Shown here: positions 51,303 through 59,351 of the stretch, in pieces
Numbering within the stretch: position 1 is the stretch's first letter
Layout: every line of letters starts with the position of its first letter
From: CAYYNP01 sp964472545
Lineage (GTDB): Bacteria; Planctomycetota; Planctomycetia; Pirellulales; Thermoguttaceae
Direction: 5' to 3'
NCBI GenBank assembly: GCA_964472545.1
Contig: CAYYNP010000002.1
Coordinates: 1-64,000, forward strand
Length of the DNA stretch: 64,000 nucleotides
The notes under the pieces: model-generated
What the model was told of the DNA's origin: nothing
Seen by the model: the letters and a program-made list of their open reading frames with translations, nothing else
Databases searched by the model: none
Translations under genes and position numbers: made by a program

Positions 51303-52715
51303 CTACGTCTCAACGTAAAACCGCTCATCTTCCATCCGCGTAAAGAGATTATAGGTACAGGCCGGCACCAACCGGCCGGGCTCCGCCGGCACCAGGTCGG
51401 GGCAGAGCATCGCCCGGGAACAATCGAACGTGTCTTCGTCCATGTGGGCGTGGACGTAAACCGTCCGCACGGCCGACTCGGCGATCTGTTGGCGGCGGAA
51501 GTCGGAGATCGGTTCGCCGGACGGGTAGAGTTGCTCGACCAGCCGCCGCAGCACGCCCAGCGGCTCGGTCCGGCCCTCGGCATAGAGCTGGTTGATCGCG
51601 TCGGTGAAGAAGTCGTCTTCTCGGCCGGGGCGAACTAAGTAAGAGTCCTCCAGCAACGCCGCCACCTTCTCCCGGGATGCCAGTCGGGCGAACGGCAACA
51701 ACTCGTCCTCGCTGCGGAGCATGTAGCAGATCAGATAGCACAACGGATGCGCCGATGGCCGCGTGGTGAAGTCGTCGAATCCGAGCGATCCACCCGAGTG
51801 GCGGCAGACGATGCGCGCGGCTTCGTCGACCGGGACGTGCTGGCCGGCTTGGAAACGGCCGCCGCCCTGCCCGGTGTAGGTCATCGTCTGCACCGTCAGA
51901 CTGAGGATCGCGTCGTTGCTGCGCATCAGCTCGATGATTTCGCCGACGGCCGCTTCGTTGCAGTCGCGGATCATCACGTTCAGGAGCGTCATCTTCACGC
52001 CCGCCCGGGTGAGATTCTCGATCGCGCGGCGCTTCAGGTCGGTCAGATCGCGGCCGTGCAGCTTGCGGCTGATTTCGGGGTCGAAGGTGTTCAATGACAG
52101 GATCACGTACACGCCGCGTCGAGCCAACTCCTCACACAGCGCCACGTCTTCGGCCAGCCGGATGCCGTTGGTGTTCATCGTCACGCGGCCGATCTCCTCG
52201 CGATGGCAAACGTCGAGGATTTCGAGGATCTGCGGGTGCAGCGTCGGCTCGCCGCCGGTGACGTTGATCAGATCGACCCGGCCGGAGGACTTCACGATCC
52301 AATCGACCGTCCGCCGCATCTCGTCGACCGGCATGTGGTAGATCCGATCGGCCCGATTGTACGTGAAACAGATCGGACACCGCAGGTTGCAGGCGTTGGT
52401 GACCGAAACGACCGGAAGTTGGCAGGGCGAGGCATGCCAGGTACAAGGCCCACAGTCGTGCGGGCAGCCGCGCTGCGGGGGTTTGGCCGCCGGAAGCGGC
52501 GAGCGGTCGGGCATCGGCCGCAGCACGTCGCTCAGGTACCAATCGCGGTCGGCCGCGATCAAAGCCGGGGCGTTCTCGCACGTCGGACAGAGACTCTGCT
52601 GCCAAACCTGCCGATCGCGAAAGAAGACGCGAGCCGGCACGACCGCACGACACTGCCGGCACATGCCGCGAACGGTGGTGAAGTAGGTCGAGTCGCGCTG
52701 TTCAAGGCGTGCCAT
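51303..52715 (-). CDS. Radical SAM protein of the tetraether lipid synthase (Tes/MJ0619)-like type, copy B
   Basis: 470 residues from the ATG at 52715 (the frame is open to 52802). It has the same layout as copy A: C19-x2-C22, C43-x2-C46, C84-x3-C88-x2-C91, C98, SAM motif C109-x3-C113-x2-C116 (CNLRCPIC), and a C-terminal YVHAHMDEDTFDCSRAMLC then CTYN. It ends with a VET tail. Copies A and B are diverged paralogues, so the pair is old or functionally split. It follows the ketosynthase/ACP/dehydratase genes in the operon and is flanked on both sides by related inverted repeats. Confidence 0.75.
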   Translation of the reverse strand: MARLEQRDSTYFTTVRGMCRQCRAVVPARVFFRDRQVWQQSLCPTCENAPALIAADRDWYLSDVLRPMPDRSPLPAAKPPQRGCPHDCGPCTWHASPCQLPVVSVTNACNLRCPICFTYNRADRIYHMPVDEMRRTVDWIVKSSGRVDLINVTGGEPTLHPQILEILDVCHREEIGRVTMNTNGIRLAEDVALCEELARRGVYVILSLNTFDPEISRKLHGRDLTDLKRRAIENLTRAGVKMTLLNVMIRDCNEAAVGEIIELMRSNDAILSLTVQTMTYTGQGGGRFQAGQHVPVDEAARIVCRHSGGSLGFDDFTTRPSAHPLCYLICYMLRSEDELLPFARLASREKVAALLEDSYLVRPGREDDFFTDAINQLYAEGRTEPLGVLRRLVEQLYPSGEPISDFRRQQIAESAVRTVYVHAHMDEDTFDCSRAMLCPDLVPAEPGRLVPACTYNLFTRMEDERFYVET

Positions 52716-52737
52716 CGGTCGTTTCCAACGTTGTGAT

Positions 52738-52845
52738 GGGTGGCTGGGGCAAAAGCGCAGCGGTGCCCCAGGTTGCCGGAGAAAATGGGCACCCCAGCGC
52801 ATTTACCCAACCACCCCCCCCATCAGGCCCGGAAANNNNNNNNNN
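52738..52845. repeat. Degraded copy of the 51186 repeat running into an assembly gap
   Basis: The left arm (GGGTGGCTGGGGC then AAAAGCGCAGCGGTGCCCCA) matches the 51186 repeat. The right arm reads TGGGCACCCCAGCGCATTTA and is imperfect, then reaches ten Ns. The flanks are homopolymer-rich, so the imperfection may be an assembly artefact. Confidence 0.6.
52836..52845. other. Assembly gap (10 N) with low-quality flanks
   Basis: Ten Ns followed by a G-run and, at 52909-52923, a C-run. The C-terminus of the second dehydratase-fold protein cannot be trusted here. Confidence 0.95.
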
Positions 52846-52920
52846 GGGGGGGGGGTCTCTGCGCTGGGGTGCCCTTGGTGGGCGGGTTTTGGGGGCCCCG
52901 GGGGCCTCCCCCCCCCCCCC

Positions 52921-53372
52921 CCCGACGCTTCTGGCCGGTAGATCTCGGAAAACAACACCCGCAAGTCGTCCGGATCGTGGTATTTGTCCAACGCCGCCGG
53001 TACGGCCAGGCATCCGGTGCCCTCAATGATCGGCCGACCGTCTTGCATGGCCCGGCCGTCGAAGAGGATCCCGTCGGCCCGGTAGCTGCGAACGGTGACT
53101 TCCAACGTGAGACTCCCCCCGGGCGGAAGCACGCCGGGAAACCGGGTCTCCTCGACGCGGACGACCAGCCCCATCTCGGAGAAGTCCGACGATAGCATTA
53201 CCAGCCAGTTGCCCAATTGAAACAGGCTCTCCATCACCAACGTGCCGGGCAATCCGGCCGGCTCGGCGAAAGGCGTCTTTAGTCGATATTCCTCGAACGA
53301 AACCGTCTTGACGCCACGGATGAACCGGTGAGACTCCCAAGCGGTGATTCGATCGACCATGCGAAACTTCAT
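52921..53372 (-). CDS. FabZ-like hot-dog fold protein lacking the catalytic His (C-terminus uncertain)
   Basis: About 150 residues are reliable before the low-complexity/gap region. The N-terminus MKFRMVDRITAWESHRFIRG aligns residue for residue with the dehydratase at 57430 (MRFFLIDRITQWQ). H34 of that protein is P34 here (RLKTPFAEP), while the Glu of ESLFQLG (E48) is kept. Without the His, dehydration is doubtful; it may be a non-catalytic partner, a thioesterase or an isomerase. It has GAGAGGGATCT upstream of the ATG. The ketoreductase gene ends 9 bp upstream of it in the same orientation. Confidence 0.7.
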
Positions 53373-53381
53373 AGATCCCTC

Positions 53382-54116
53382 TCAGATCCCCCCGTCGACG
53401 AAGACCGCCTGGCCGTTGACGTAGCTGCTGCGTGCGTCGGCCAGAAAGGCGACCACCTCGGCAACTTCCTCCGGCTCGCCCGCCCGGGAAAGGGCGCAGT
53501 GTTTCTCGTATTCGGCCTGCTGCCGCTCGGGCACGTTGACGCTCACGCCGCCGGTGAGCATGCCCGGCACCACGGCATTGACCCGCACGCGATAGCGGCC
53601 GAACTCCCGGGCCAGTGCCAGCGTGAAACCGACCAGCGCGCTCTTGGCCGTGGCGTAGTGGACCGGCACGTCGAGCATCCGCATACCGGCCAGCGAGCCG
53701 ATATTGACGATGCTGCCGTTGCGGCGGCGGATCATCCCCCGGGCGAAGGCCTTGGTAACCAGGAACGGGCCCTTCACGTTGACGTCGAGGATGCGGTCCC
53801 AGTCTTCCTCTTCGATCATCGCAAACGGCATGATCTGGGCGACGCCGGCGTTGTTGACCAGCACCTCGACCGGCCCGAAATCCTGCTCGATCGTCTCCGC
53901 CTCGGCAGCCACGGCCTGGGCGTCGAGCACGTCCAGCGCACAGGATCGCACCGTCGCGCCGGCGGCCGTCAGTTCGGCGTCGAGTTCCTGTGCCTTCTCG
54001 GCGGCCGTGTGGTAGCAATACGCCACGTGGCACCCTTCCCGGGCAAGCGTCCGTACGATCGCGCTGCCGACCGCTCCGGTGCCGCCTGTGACGAAGGCCA
54101 CTTTGTCGTCAAGCAT
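53382..54116 (-). CDS. FabG-like 3-oxoacyl-ACP reductase (short-chain dehydrogenase)
   Basis: 244 residues, the usual SDR length. The Rossmann loop is TGGTGAVGSAI (residues 10-20) and NNAG sits at 88-91. The catalytic triad is S141 (IGSLAG), Y154 and K158 (YATAK). It ends with VNGQAVFVDGGI, the FabG C-terminus. The gene overlaps the ACP gene by 8 bp and has AAGGAG upstream. In the operon it should reduce beta-keto groups made by the ketosynthase. Confidence 0.9.
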   Translation of the reverse strand: MLDDKVAFVTGGTGAVGSAIVRTLAREGCHVAYCYHTAAEKAQELDAELTAAGATVRSCALDVLDAQAVAAEAETIEQDFGPVEVLVNNAGVAQIMPFAMIEEEDWDRILDVNVKGPFLVTKAFARGMIRRRNGSIVNIGSLAGMRMLDVPVHYATAKSALVGFTLALAREFGRYRVRVNAVVPGMLTGGVSVNVPERQQAEYEKHCALSRAGEPEEVAEVVAFLADARSSYVNGQAVFVDGGI

Positions 54117-54555
54117 CGCGTTCTCCTTCGGCGGTCTGTGCGGCTTGTACCTCGGCCAACTTGCGTTGAATCAAATGCACGAACACGGCCACGTTCAACA
54201 GTCCCGGCACGGCCACCCGGGCCAAGGGCGGCTTGAACTTCTCCGGCGGCACCTCCGGCATCGCCCGGCTGAGTTCTTCGAGGGCTTCGTCGGTGAGGTA
54301 GCCGTCGCGTTGATAGACCCCGCCGGGTAGCCGCGCCGTAACGCGCCGCTCGAATTCGTCGGGCTCCAAGGCCACGCCGAACTTCTCCTCGATCAGGAAG
54401 CTGAGATCCAGCAGATCGAGCGACTCGGCACCCAAATCCTCCATCAACCCGCTTTGCATCGTGACCTGCTCCGGCGATACGGCCGTTACCTCTTCGATCA
54501 GCGGCAGCAACTCGCCGAGCACTTCTTGTTCCGTCATGGGGGCGGTCGTGGACAC
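54109..54555 (-). CDS. Acyl carrier protein with long C-terminal extension
   Basis: 148 residues from a GTG with GGGAG 7 nt upstream. The 4'-phosphopantetheine site is S45 in the motif EDLGAESLDLLDLSFLIEE. An ordinary ACP is about 80 residues; here an additional 55 or so follow (ALEELSRAMPEVPPEKFKPP and a hydrophobic VAVPGLLNVAVFVHLI end). The extra hydrophobic tail suggests membrane or partner binding. The gene overlaps the ketoreductase gene, so the two are translationally linked. Confidence 0.85.
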   Translation of the reverse strand: MSTTAPMTEQEVLGELLPLIEEVTAVSPEQVTMQSGLMEDLGAESLDLLDLSFLIEEKFGVALEPDEFERRVTARLPGGVYQRDGYLTDEALEELSRAMPEVPPEKFKPPLARVAVPGLLNVAVFVHLIQRKLAEVQAAQTAEGERDA

Positions 54556-54571
54556 CTGGGCTCTCCCTTGG

Positions 54572-55831
54572 CTAATCCGTGTAACGTCCGAATATCAATG
54601 TCGCGTTTTGCCCGCCGAAGCCGAACGAATTCGAGAGTACCGTATGGCCGGCGAATTTGCGAGGGCCGTCGGCCACGTAGTCGAGGTCGCAATGGGGGTC
54701 GGGCGATTGAAGGTTGATCGTCGGGGGTACGGTTTGGCGATGTATCGTCAACACGGCGGCCACCGCCTCGACGGCCCCGCTGGCGGCGATCATATGGCCG
54801 GTCATCGACTTGACCGCGTGGACCGGAATCTCGTACGCCCGAGGGCCGAGGCAACGCTTGATCGCGGCCGTTTCCACGACGTCGTTCTTGGGCGTACCGG
54901 TGGCGTGGGCGTTGACGCAGTCGATCTGCTGCGGCTCGAGACCGGCAGCGTGTAGGGCCGCCCGCATGCTCTGCACGGCGCCGACACCTTCGGGATGCGG
55001 ATCGGACACGCGAAAGGCGTCCATCGAACTGCCGTAGCCGAGCACTTCGGCGTAGACGGTTGCGTTGCGGGATCGTGTGCGCTGAAGAGTTTCCATCACC
55101 ACAAACGCGGCCCCCTCGCCGAGCACCGTACCGATGCGAGTGGCGTCGAAAGGCCGGCAGGCGTGGATCGGCCGGTCGTTCTCGTCGGACAACACCCGCA
55201 GCAGGCTGAACCCGCCGAGGCCCAGGGGGTTGAGCATACTGTCGGTGGCGCCGACCAGCGCGAGGGATTCCGGCCCGTGGCGCAGCGCCGTCCAGGCCTC
55301 GCCAATGACCTGGGCCCCTGCCGCACAGGCCGAGCAATTGGTGGTACGTCCGGCCGATAGTCCGTAGCGGGCGGCCAGAATGCCGGCCGTGCAATCCAGC
55401 GGCGTTTGCATCGGTTGCGTGTTTGGGTCGGCGAGCATCGCGTCGGCCATCGCCAGGGCGACGTCGGGCGCTCGGGCGAAGGGCGTGAGGTCTTCCAGAC
55501 AGAATTCTTCCAGCCCGACGCCGACGTGCAACAGGGCGTCGTCGAGGTCCGCGTCCGAGAGGCCCGCATCGTCGACCGCCTCTTCGGCCGCCGCCAGGGC
55601 CAGCGGGACCTTGCGGTCGCGAACGCCGGCGGCCTGCGGAAATCGGGTAACCACGGCATCCACGTCGAACTCGTCGACCTCGCCGCCGATCCGCACCGGA
55701 AACGCCGAGGCATCGAACCGCGTGATCGGCCCCACGCCCGAACGGCCGGCCGTGAGATTCGACCAGAAGTCCAGTTGGCGAATTCCCACCGGGCTGACGA
55801 CGCCGATTCCGGTAATCACGACGCGATTCAT
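54572..55831 (-). CDS. Beta-ketoacyl-ACP synthase II-like (catalytic)
   Basis: 419 residues from the ATG at 55831. The start overlaps the stop of the next upstream gene as ATGA and has GGAGG 4 nt upstream. The triad is visible: C169 in TTNCSACAAGAQ, His in NAHATGTPKND and His in KSMTGHMI. The N-terminus MNRVVITGIGVVSPVG is standard for KAS II. In the operon it elongates the ACP-bound acyl chain with the upstream ketosynthase-like protein, as in KS/chain-length-factor pairs. Confidence 0.92.
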   Translation of the reverse strand: MNRVVITGIGVVSPVGIRQLDFWSNLTAGRSGVGPITRFDASAFPVRIGGEVDEFDVDAVVTRFPQAAGVRDRKVPLALAAAEEAVDDAGLSDADLDDALLHVGVGLEEFCLEDLTPFARAPDVALAMADAMLADPNTQPMQTPLDCTAGILAARYGLSAGRTTNCSACAAGAQVIGEAWTALRHGPESLALVGATDSMLNPLGLGGFSLLRVLSDENDRPIHACRPFDATRIGTVLGEGAAFVVMETLQRTRSRNATVYAEVLGYGSSMDAFRVSDPHPEGVGAVQSMRAALHAAGLEPQQIDCVNAHATGTPKNDVVETAAIKRCLGPRAYEIPVHAVKSMTGHMIAASGAVEAVAAVLTIHRQTVPPTINLQSPDPHCDLDYVADGPRKFAGHTVLSNSFGFGGQNATLIFGRYTD

Positions 55832-56958
55832 ACGGCCTCCAAGACGAAAGCGGCCTGGTGGTCGCCGAAGCCGAGGCAGTTGGCGACGGCCAACGATGCA
55901 TGGCCGTCGGAAGCGACCATCGCCGCCGCCAGCGCGACCTGCACCGCAGCGGCAGCGGCGAACAGATCGCCCACGTGGGCTTTCGGACGCAGCACGTCTT
56001 GCGGAGGCCACGCGACTTGCTCAAGCGCATACTGCTCGACGGTGTCGACGCGTGGGTCGCCGTTGCCGGCGGAGACTAGCGTTGGGTCTTCTACGCTCGT
56101 GAAACTCGAAAGGAGATTGGCGAACGCCTCGCCACGATTCGCCTCTTGTCCCGGGCGGCGCACGGCGAAGTCGCCGATCCGCGCGAGAATCCGCGCCCCG
56201 CGCGCGGCTGCCGTCTGTGCGTTTTCCAACACCAGAAAGGCCGCGCCTTCTCCGGGCACCGGTCCCTGTCCGTCCCGGCTCCACGACGCCAGTGCGCCCT
56301 GTTGCGCCAGGCTCACGAACGACAGCAGCCGCGTCTTGACGTCGCACCCGCCGACCAGCGCACAGGGCACCTCGCCGCGCTGTACGGCCCGAATACCGGC
56401 GGCAATCGCCTCCGCGCCTTGGCCTTCCCAGGGCGCATAGACGGCGTTGGGACCGCGGATCGACTCGAAGATCGACACGAAACAGACCGGCATGTTGGCC
56501 AGGATCTTGAACGAGAGCACCGGGCGGGTCCGTTTCAATGCCACGTGGCCAAAGCGTTGCAGGTCGAGTGAGCCGTCGTCGGCCGCCGCCAGTTGCGTGA
56601 TTCGGGCCACGTCTTCGGTCGAGATCGACGTCAGGCCCGTGGCCCCGTAGAGCGCGATTCGCTCGGCGGGGTACGTCTCACCCGCCACCACACCGGCGTC
56701 TCGCATAGCCAAGCGGGCCGCCACGACCGCCATCTGCGCGTCGCGGTTCATCATCCGCAACGTCTTGTTCTCCGGGAAGTCCTCTTCGGCATCGAAGCCG
56801 GCGACCGGCGCACAGAGCGAACATGCAAAGCCCGCGGTGTTGAAGTCGGGACGCGTTGCCGCCACGTCGCCGCGCCGTACGCGGCCGAGCACGTCGTCCG
56901 GGCTTCGCCCTAACGGCGTCAGCAGGCCGACGCCCGTGATGACCACGTCGTTACCCAT
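55828..56958 (-). CDS. Ketosynthase-like protein lacking the catalytic triad (chain-length-factor-like)
   Basis: 376 residues. MGNDVVITGVGLLTPLGRSP opens the KAS fold. The active-site Cys position lies in RGPNAVYAPWEGQGAEAI, where no Cys occurs (W177/E178), and the usual NAHGTGTP and KxxxGH histidine motifs are replaced by SAGNGDPRVD and KAHVGDLFA. It is thus fold-conserved but degenerate, like chain-length factors of type II polyketide synthases. It has AGGAG 9 nt upstream and overlaps the catalytic KS gene (ATGA) and the dehydratase gene (8 bp). Confidence 0.8.
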   Translation of the reverse strand: MGNDVVITGVGLLTPLGRSPDDVLGRVRRGDVAATRPDFNTAGFACSLCAPVAGFDAEEDFPENKTLRMMNRDAQMAVVAARLAMRDAGVVAGETYPAERIALYGATGLTSISTEDVARITQLAAADDGSLDLQRFGHVALKRTRPVLSFKILANMPVCFVSIFESIRGPNAVYAPWEGQGAEAIAAGIRAVQRGEVPCALVGGCDVKTRLLSFVSLAQQGALASWSRDGQGPVPGEGAAFLVLENAQTAAARGARILARIGDFAVRRPGQEANRGEAFANLLSSFTSVEDPTLVSAGNGDPRVDTVEQYALEQVAWPPQDVLRPKAHVGDLFAAAAAVQVALAAAMVASDGHASLAVANCLGFGDHQAAFVLEAV

Positions 56959-57430
56959 CGCCGCCGGCTCCTGCGTGCGGATCGTCCATCCAGGTCCGCA
57001 TCAACTCCGCTCGTTTCTTCTCCAACAGAGGATCGTCGACCTCTTGAAAGGCGAAAACCATGCCCGAGGTGACCACCGTCTTCCCGTTGCAGAGCGCCCG
57101 GACCGAGGTCTTGCCGCCGGCCGGATTGACCGCCGTGACCTCGGCCCGATAGGTCAGTGTGTCGCCGGGGCGGATCATCTCGCGGAACTTGGTCCGCTCC
57201 AATACGGTCAGCAGGGCCTTGGCGTCGCGGCCGTGCTTCTGTTTCAGGCTGGCCTCCAGCAACAAGCCCGAGAGCTGGGCCATGCCCTCGATCATCAACA
57301 CGCCCGGCATGATCGGCCGGCGGGGGAAGTGGTCGTCGAAGAAATCTTCGCTCAAGGCGACGTTCTTGATCGCCTCGGCGGCCCGGCCGACCTGCCATTG
57401 GGTGATTCGGTCAATGAGAAAGAATCGCAT
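56951..57430 (-). CDS. FabZ-like 3-hydroxyacyl-ACP dehydratase
   Basis: 159 residues from the ATG at 57430. The catalytic motif is FFDDHFPRRPIMPGVL with H34, and IEGMAQLSGLL with E48, as in FabZ/FabA. The C-terminal extension AELMRTWMDDPHAGAGGDG is not part of the core fold. It is the first gene of the minus-strand operon: the intergenic region upstream holds a perfect TATAAT, and the divergent flippase gene points away. It should dehydrate the 3-hydroxyacyl-ACP chain. Confidence 0.9.
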   Translation of the reverse strand: MRFFLIDRITQWQVGRAAEAIKNVALSEDFFDDHFPRRPIMPGVLMIEGMAQLSGLLLEASLKQKHGRDAKALLTVLERTKFREMIRPGDTLTYRAEVTAVNPAGGKTSVRALCNGKTVVTSGMVFAFQEVDDPLLEKKRAELMRTWMDDPHAGAGGDG

Positions 57431-57765
57431 GCAGTCCCCGTCCAATCGAATTCGACGTCCGTGCCGCGGCCTCGAGAGTCCAGGCGTTGCGGCGGGCTCA
57501 TTATAACTAAACCGGGCACATCGGCCCGCCACCGGGGATTTGGGCGACAATTGCCACGGGGGCGGTCGACGCAAGTCGTGTGGCAGAAATGTGTTACGAA
57601 ACGCTGTGAATTCTGAGCTACGTTTTCAGGGCGGCCTTTTTGCGGAGACGCTGCGCCGGTTTGGCCGGCTCGGTGTGGCCCGGTTCGTGCGGTTCTTCCG
57701 TCCGGAGGGCTCGCCGTACGCCGCCGCACGTCGACGCGAAGCGACACGATTTCAGACATACATCC
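57431..57765. other. Divergent intergenic region between acyl operon and flippase gene
   Basis: 335 bp. It contains the TATAAT box for the minus-strand operon and presumably the promoter of the flippase gene. The flippase frame is open from 57640, but codons before 57766 look non-coding. Confidence 0.5.
57500..57505 (-). promoter_or_regulatory. Candidate -10 box (TATAAT) for the acyl operon
   Basis: On the minus strand a perfect TATAAT occurs in TTTAGTTATAATGAG, 70 bp before the dehydratase start. No good -35 hexamer is seen at normal spacing. Confidence 0.4.
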
Positions 57766-59316
57766 ATGCCGAAAAAGACGGACGCCAACTCGCTCCCCGG
57801 CCAAGCGGCGATCCCCTTGCGCGCCGACCGGCTGGCCGATAGTGTGTTGACGCTGTTGGCGATGACGGCCGCCCAACGGGTGATCGGCTTCGTCCGCGGC
57901 GTGCTCTTCTGCCGTTGGCTGGAACCGGAACACCTCGGCCAGTGGGATATGGCGTTCGGGTTTCTGGAATTGGCGGCGCCGCTGGCGGTGCTGGGCATTC
58001 CCGGTTCGTTCGGGAGATACGTCGAACACTATCGGCAGCAGGGCCAACTCGGCCCGTTTCTGCGCAAGACGACCGGCTCCACCGCGGCGTTGGTGGCGGC
58101 GGCCGTCGCTTTGGCGTGGATCGCCCGGGAGAAGTTGTCGTATCTCGTCTTCGGCACGGCGGAATTCGGCGGACTGGTTGCCCTGTTGTTGATCGTCCTC
58201 TGCGTGGTGATCGCGCACAACTTCTGCTGTGCCCTGCTGACTGCCCTACGCCGCGGCCGGTTGGTTGCGCGGCTGCAATTCGTCCAGAGCCTGGGATTCG
58301 CCGTGGCGGCAACGGGACTGCTCCTCTGTTACGGTCTGCAAACCGCCGCCATCGTGGTGGCTCTGGGTCTGGCAACGCTGATTTCCGCGGTGGGCGCGGT
58401 CTGGTGCTTGCGCAGTGCATGGTCGGCACGGTCCGAGTCCACCGAGCGGCTCTCGCACGGCAGACTCTGGCCGAAACTGCTGCCGTTTGCCGTCTGGGTT
58501 TGGGGCACCAACTGGCTGGCCAACGCCTTCGAGTTGGCCGACCGCTACGTGTTGATCCACTTCGGCGGCCTTTCGTCGTCCGAAGCGTTGGTTCAGGTGG
58601 GCAACTACCACAGCTCGCGCGTGGTGCCGTTGGTGTTGGTTTCGGTGGCCGGGTTGATCGCCACGTTGATCACGCCCTATCTCAGCCGCGATTGGGAGGC
58701 CGGCCGGCGACGCAAAGTCGATGCGCAGATGAACCTCACGTTGAAGTTACTGGGGCTGGCCCTGTTCGCTGCGTGCGTGGCGATGTTGTTGGCCGCCCCG
58801 CTGCTGTTCGGCGTGGCCTTTCGCGGCAAGTACGACGGCGGCCTGGCCGTGTTGCCGGCCACGCTGACCTATTGCTGCTGGCTGGCGATGGCCCGCACCG
58901 CACAAAAGTACCTCTGGTGCGCCGAAAAGGTCCGCCTGGCAACCATCGCTTGGATCGTCGGACTGGCGATCAACATCGCTTTGAACGTCTACCTGGCGCC
59001 GCGATACGGGCTGCCCGGTGTGGTGACGGCCACTTCGCTGGGCAACCTCACGGCGCTGGTGTTGATCTATCTGCTCAACCGCACCCAGGGCATGCGGCCA
59101 CACTGGGGTACCTGTGCCGTGGCCGGATTCCCGCTGTTTCTGTGGCACGGTCCTCAAACGGCCGCCGTGGCGCTGGTAGCCGTGGGCCTGCTGGTCTTCG
59201 GCACCGAGCGGCTGCTAAGTGCGGCCGAAAAGCGACAGGTTGCCGATGCCCTTAGCGGCTATCTACCGTGGCGCGGCACCGTGCAGCGCCGACATCCGAC
59301 ACAAGAGAACCCATAA
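57766..59316 (+). CDS. Oligosaccharide flippase-like membrane protein (Wzx/MATE family)
   Basis: 516 residues from the ATG at 57766 (MPKKTDANSLPGQAAI). About twelve hydrophobic segments are visible, beginning DSVLTLLAMTAAQRVIGFVR, and the charged loop FAFVERLRGV-type pattern of polysaccharide biosynthesis flippases is present as FVRGVLFCRWLEPEHLGQ. Such proteins move lipid-linked sugars or lipid intermediates across the membrane. It is divergent from the acyl operon and 35 bp ahead of an ATP-grasp/acetyltransferase gene, so it may export a glycolipid or capsule unit made nearby. Confidence 0.85.
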   Translation: MPKKTDANSLPGQAAIPLRADRLADSVLTLLAMTAAQRVIGFVRGVLFCRWLEPEHLGQWDMAFGFLELAAPLAVLGIPGSFGRYVEHYRQQGQLGPFLRKTTGSTAALVAAAVALAWIAREKLSYLVFGTAEFGGLVALLLIVLCVVIAHNFCCALLTALRRGRLVARLQFVQSLGFAVAATGLLLCYGLQTAAIVVALGLATLISAVGAVWCLRSAWSARSESTERLSHGRLWPKLLPFAVWVWGTNWLANAFELADRYVLIHFGGLSSSEALVQVGNYHSSRVVPLVLVSVAGLIATLITPYLSRDWEAGRRRKVDAQMNLTLKLLGLALFAACVAMLLAAPLLFGVAFRGKYDGGLAVLPATLTYCCWLAMARTAQKYLWCAEKVRLATIAWIVGLAINIALNVYLAPRYGLPGVVTATSLGNLTALVLIYLLNRTQGMRPHWGTCAVAGFPLFLWHGPQTAAVALVAVGLLVFGTERLLSAAEKRQVADALSGYLPWRGTVQRRHPTQENP

Positions 59317-59351
59317 ACCCGAACACTCGTAATCTCCGGAGGGTTTAACCG

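Noticed and set aside
52846..52923. Glycine- and proline-rich C-terminus of the second dehydratase-fold protein
   Set aside because: It comes from homopolymer runs beside the N gap and is most likely assembly error.
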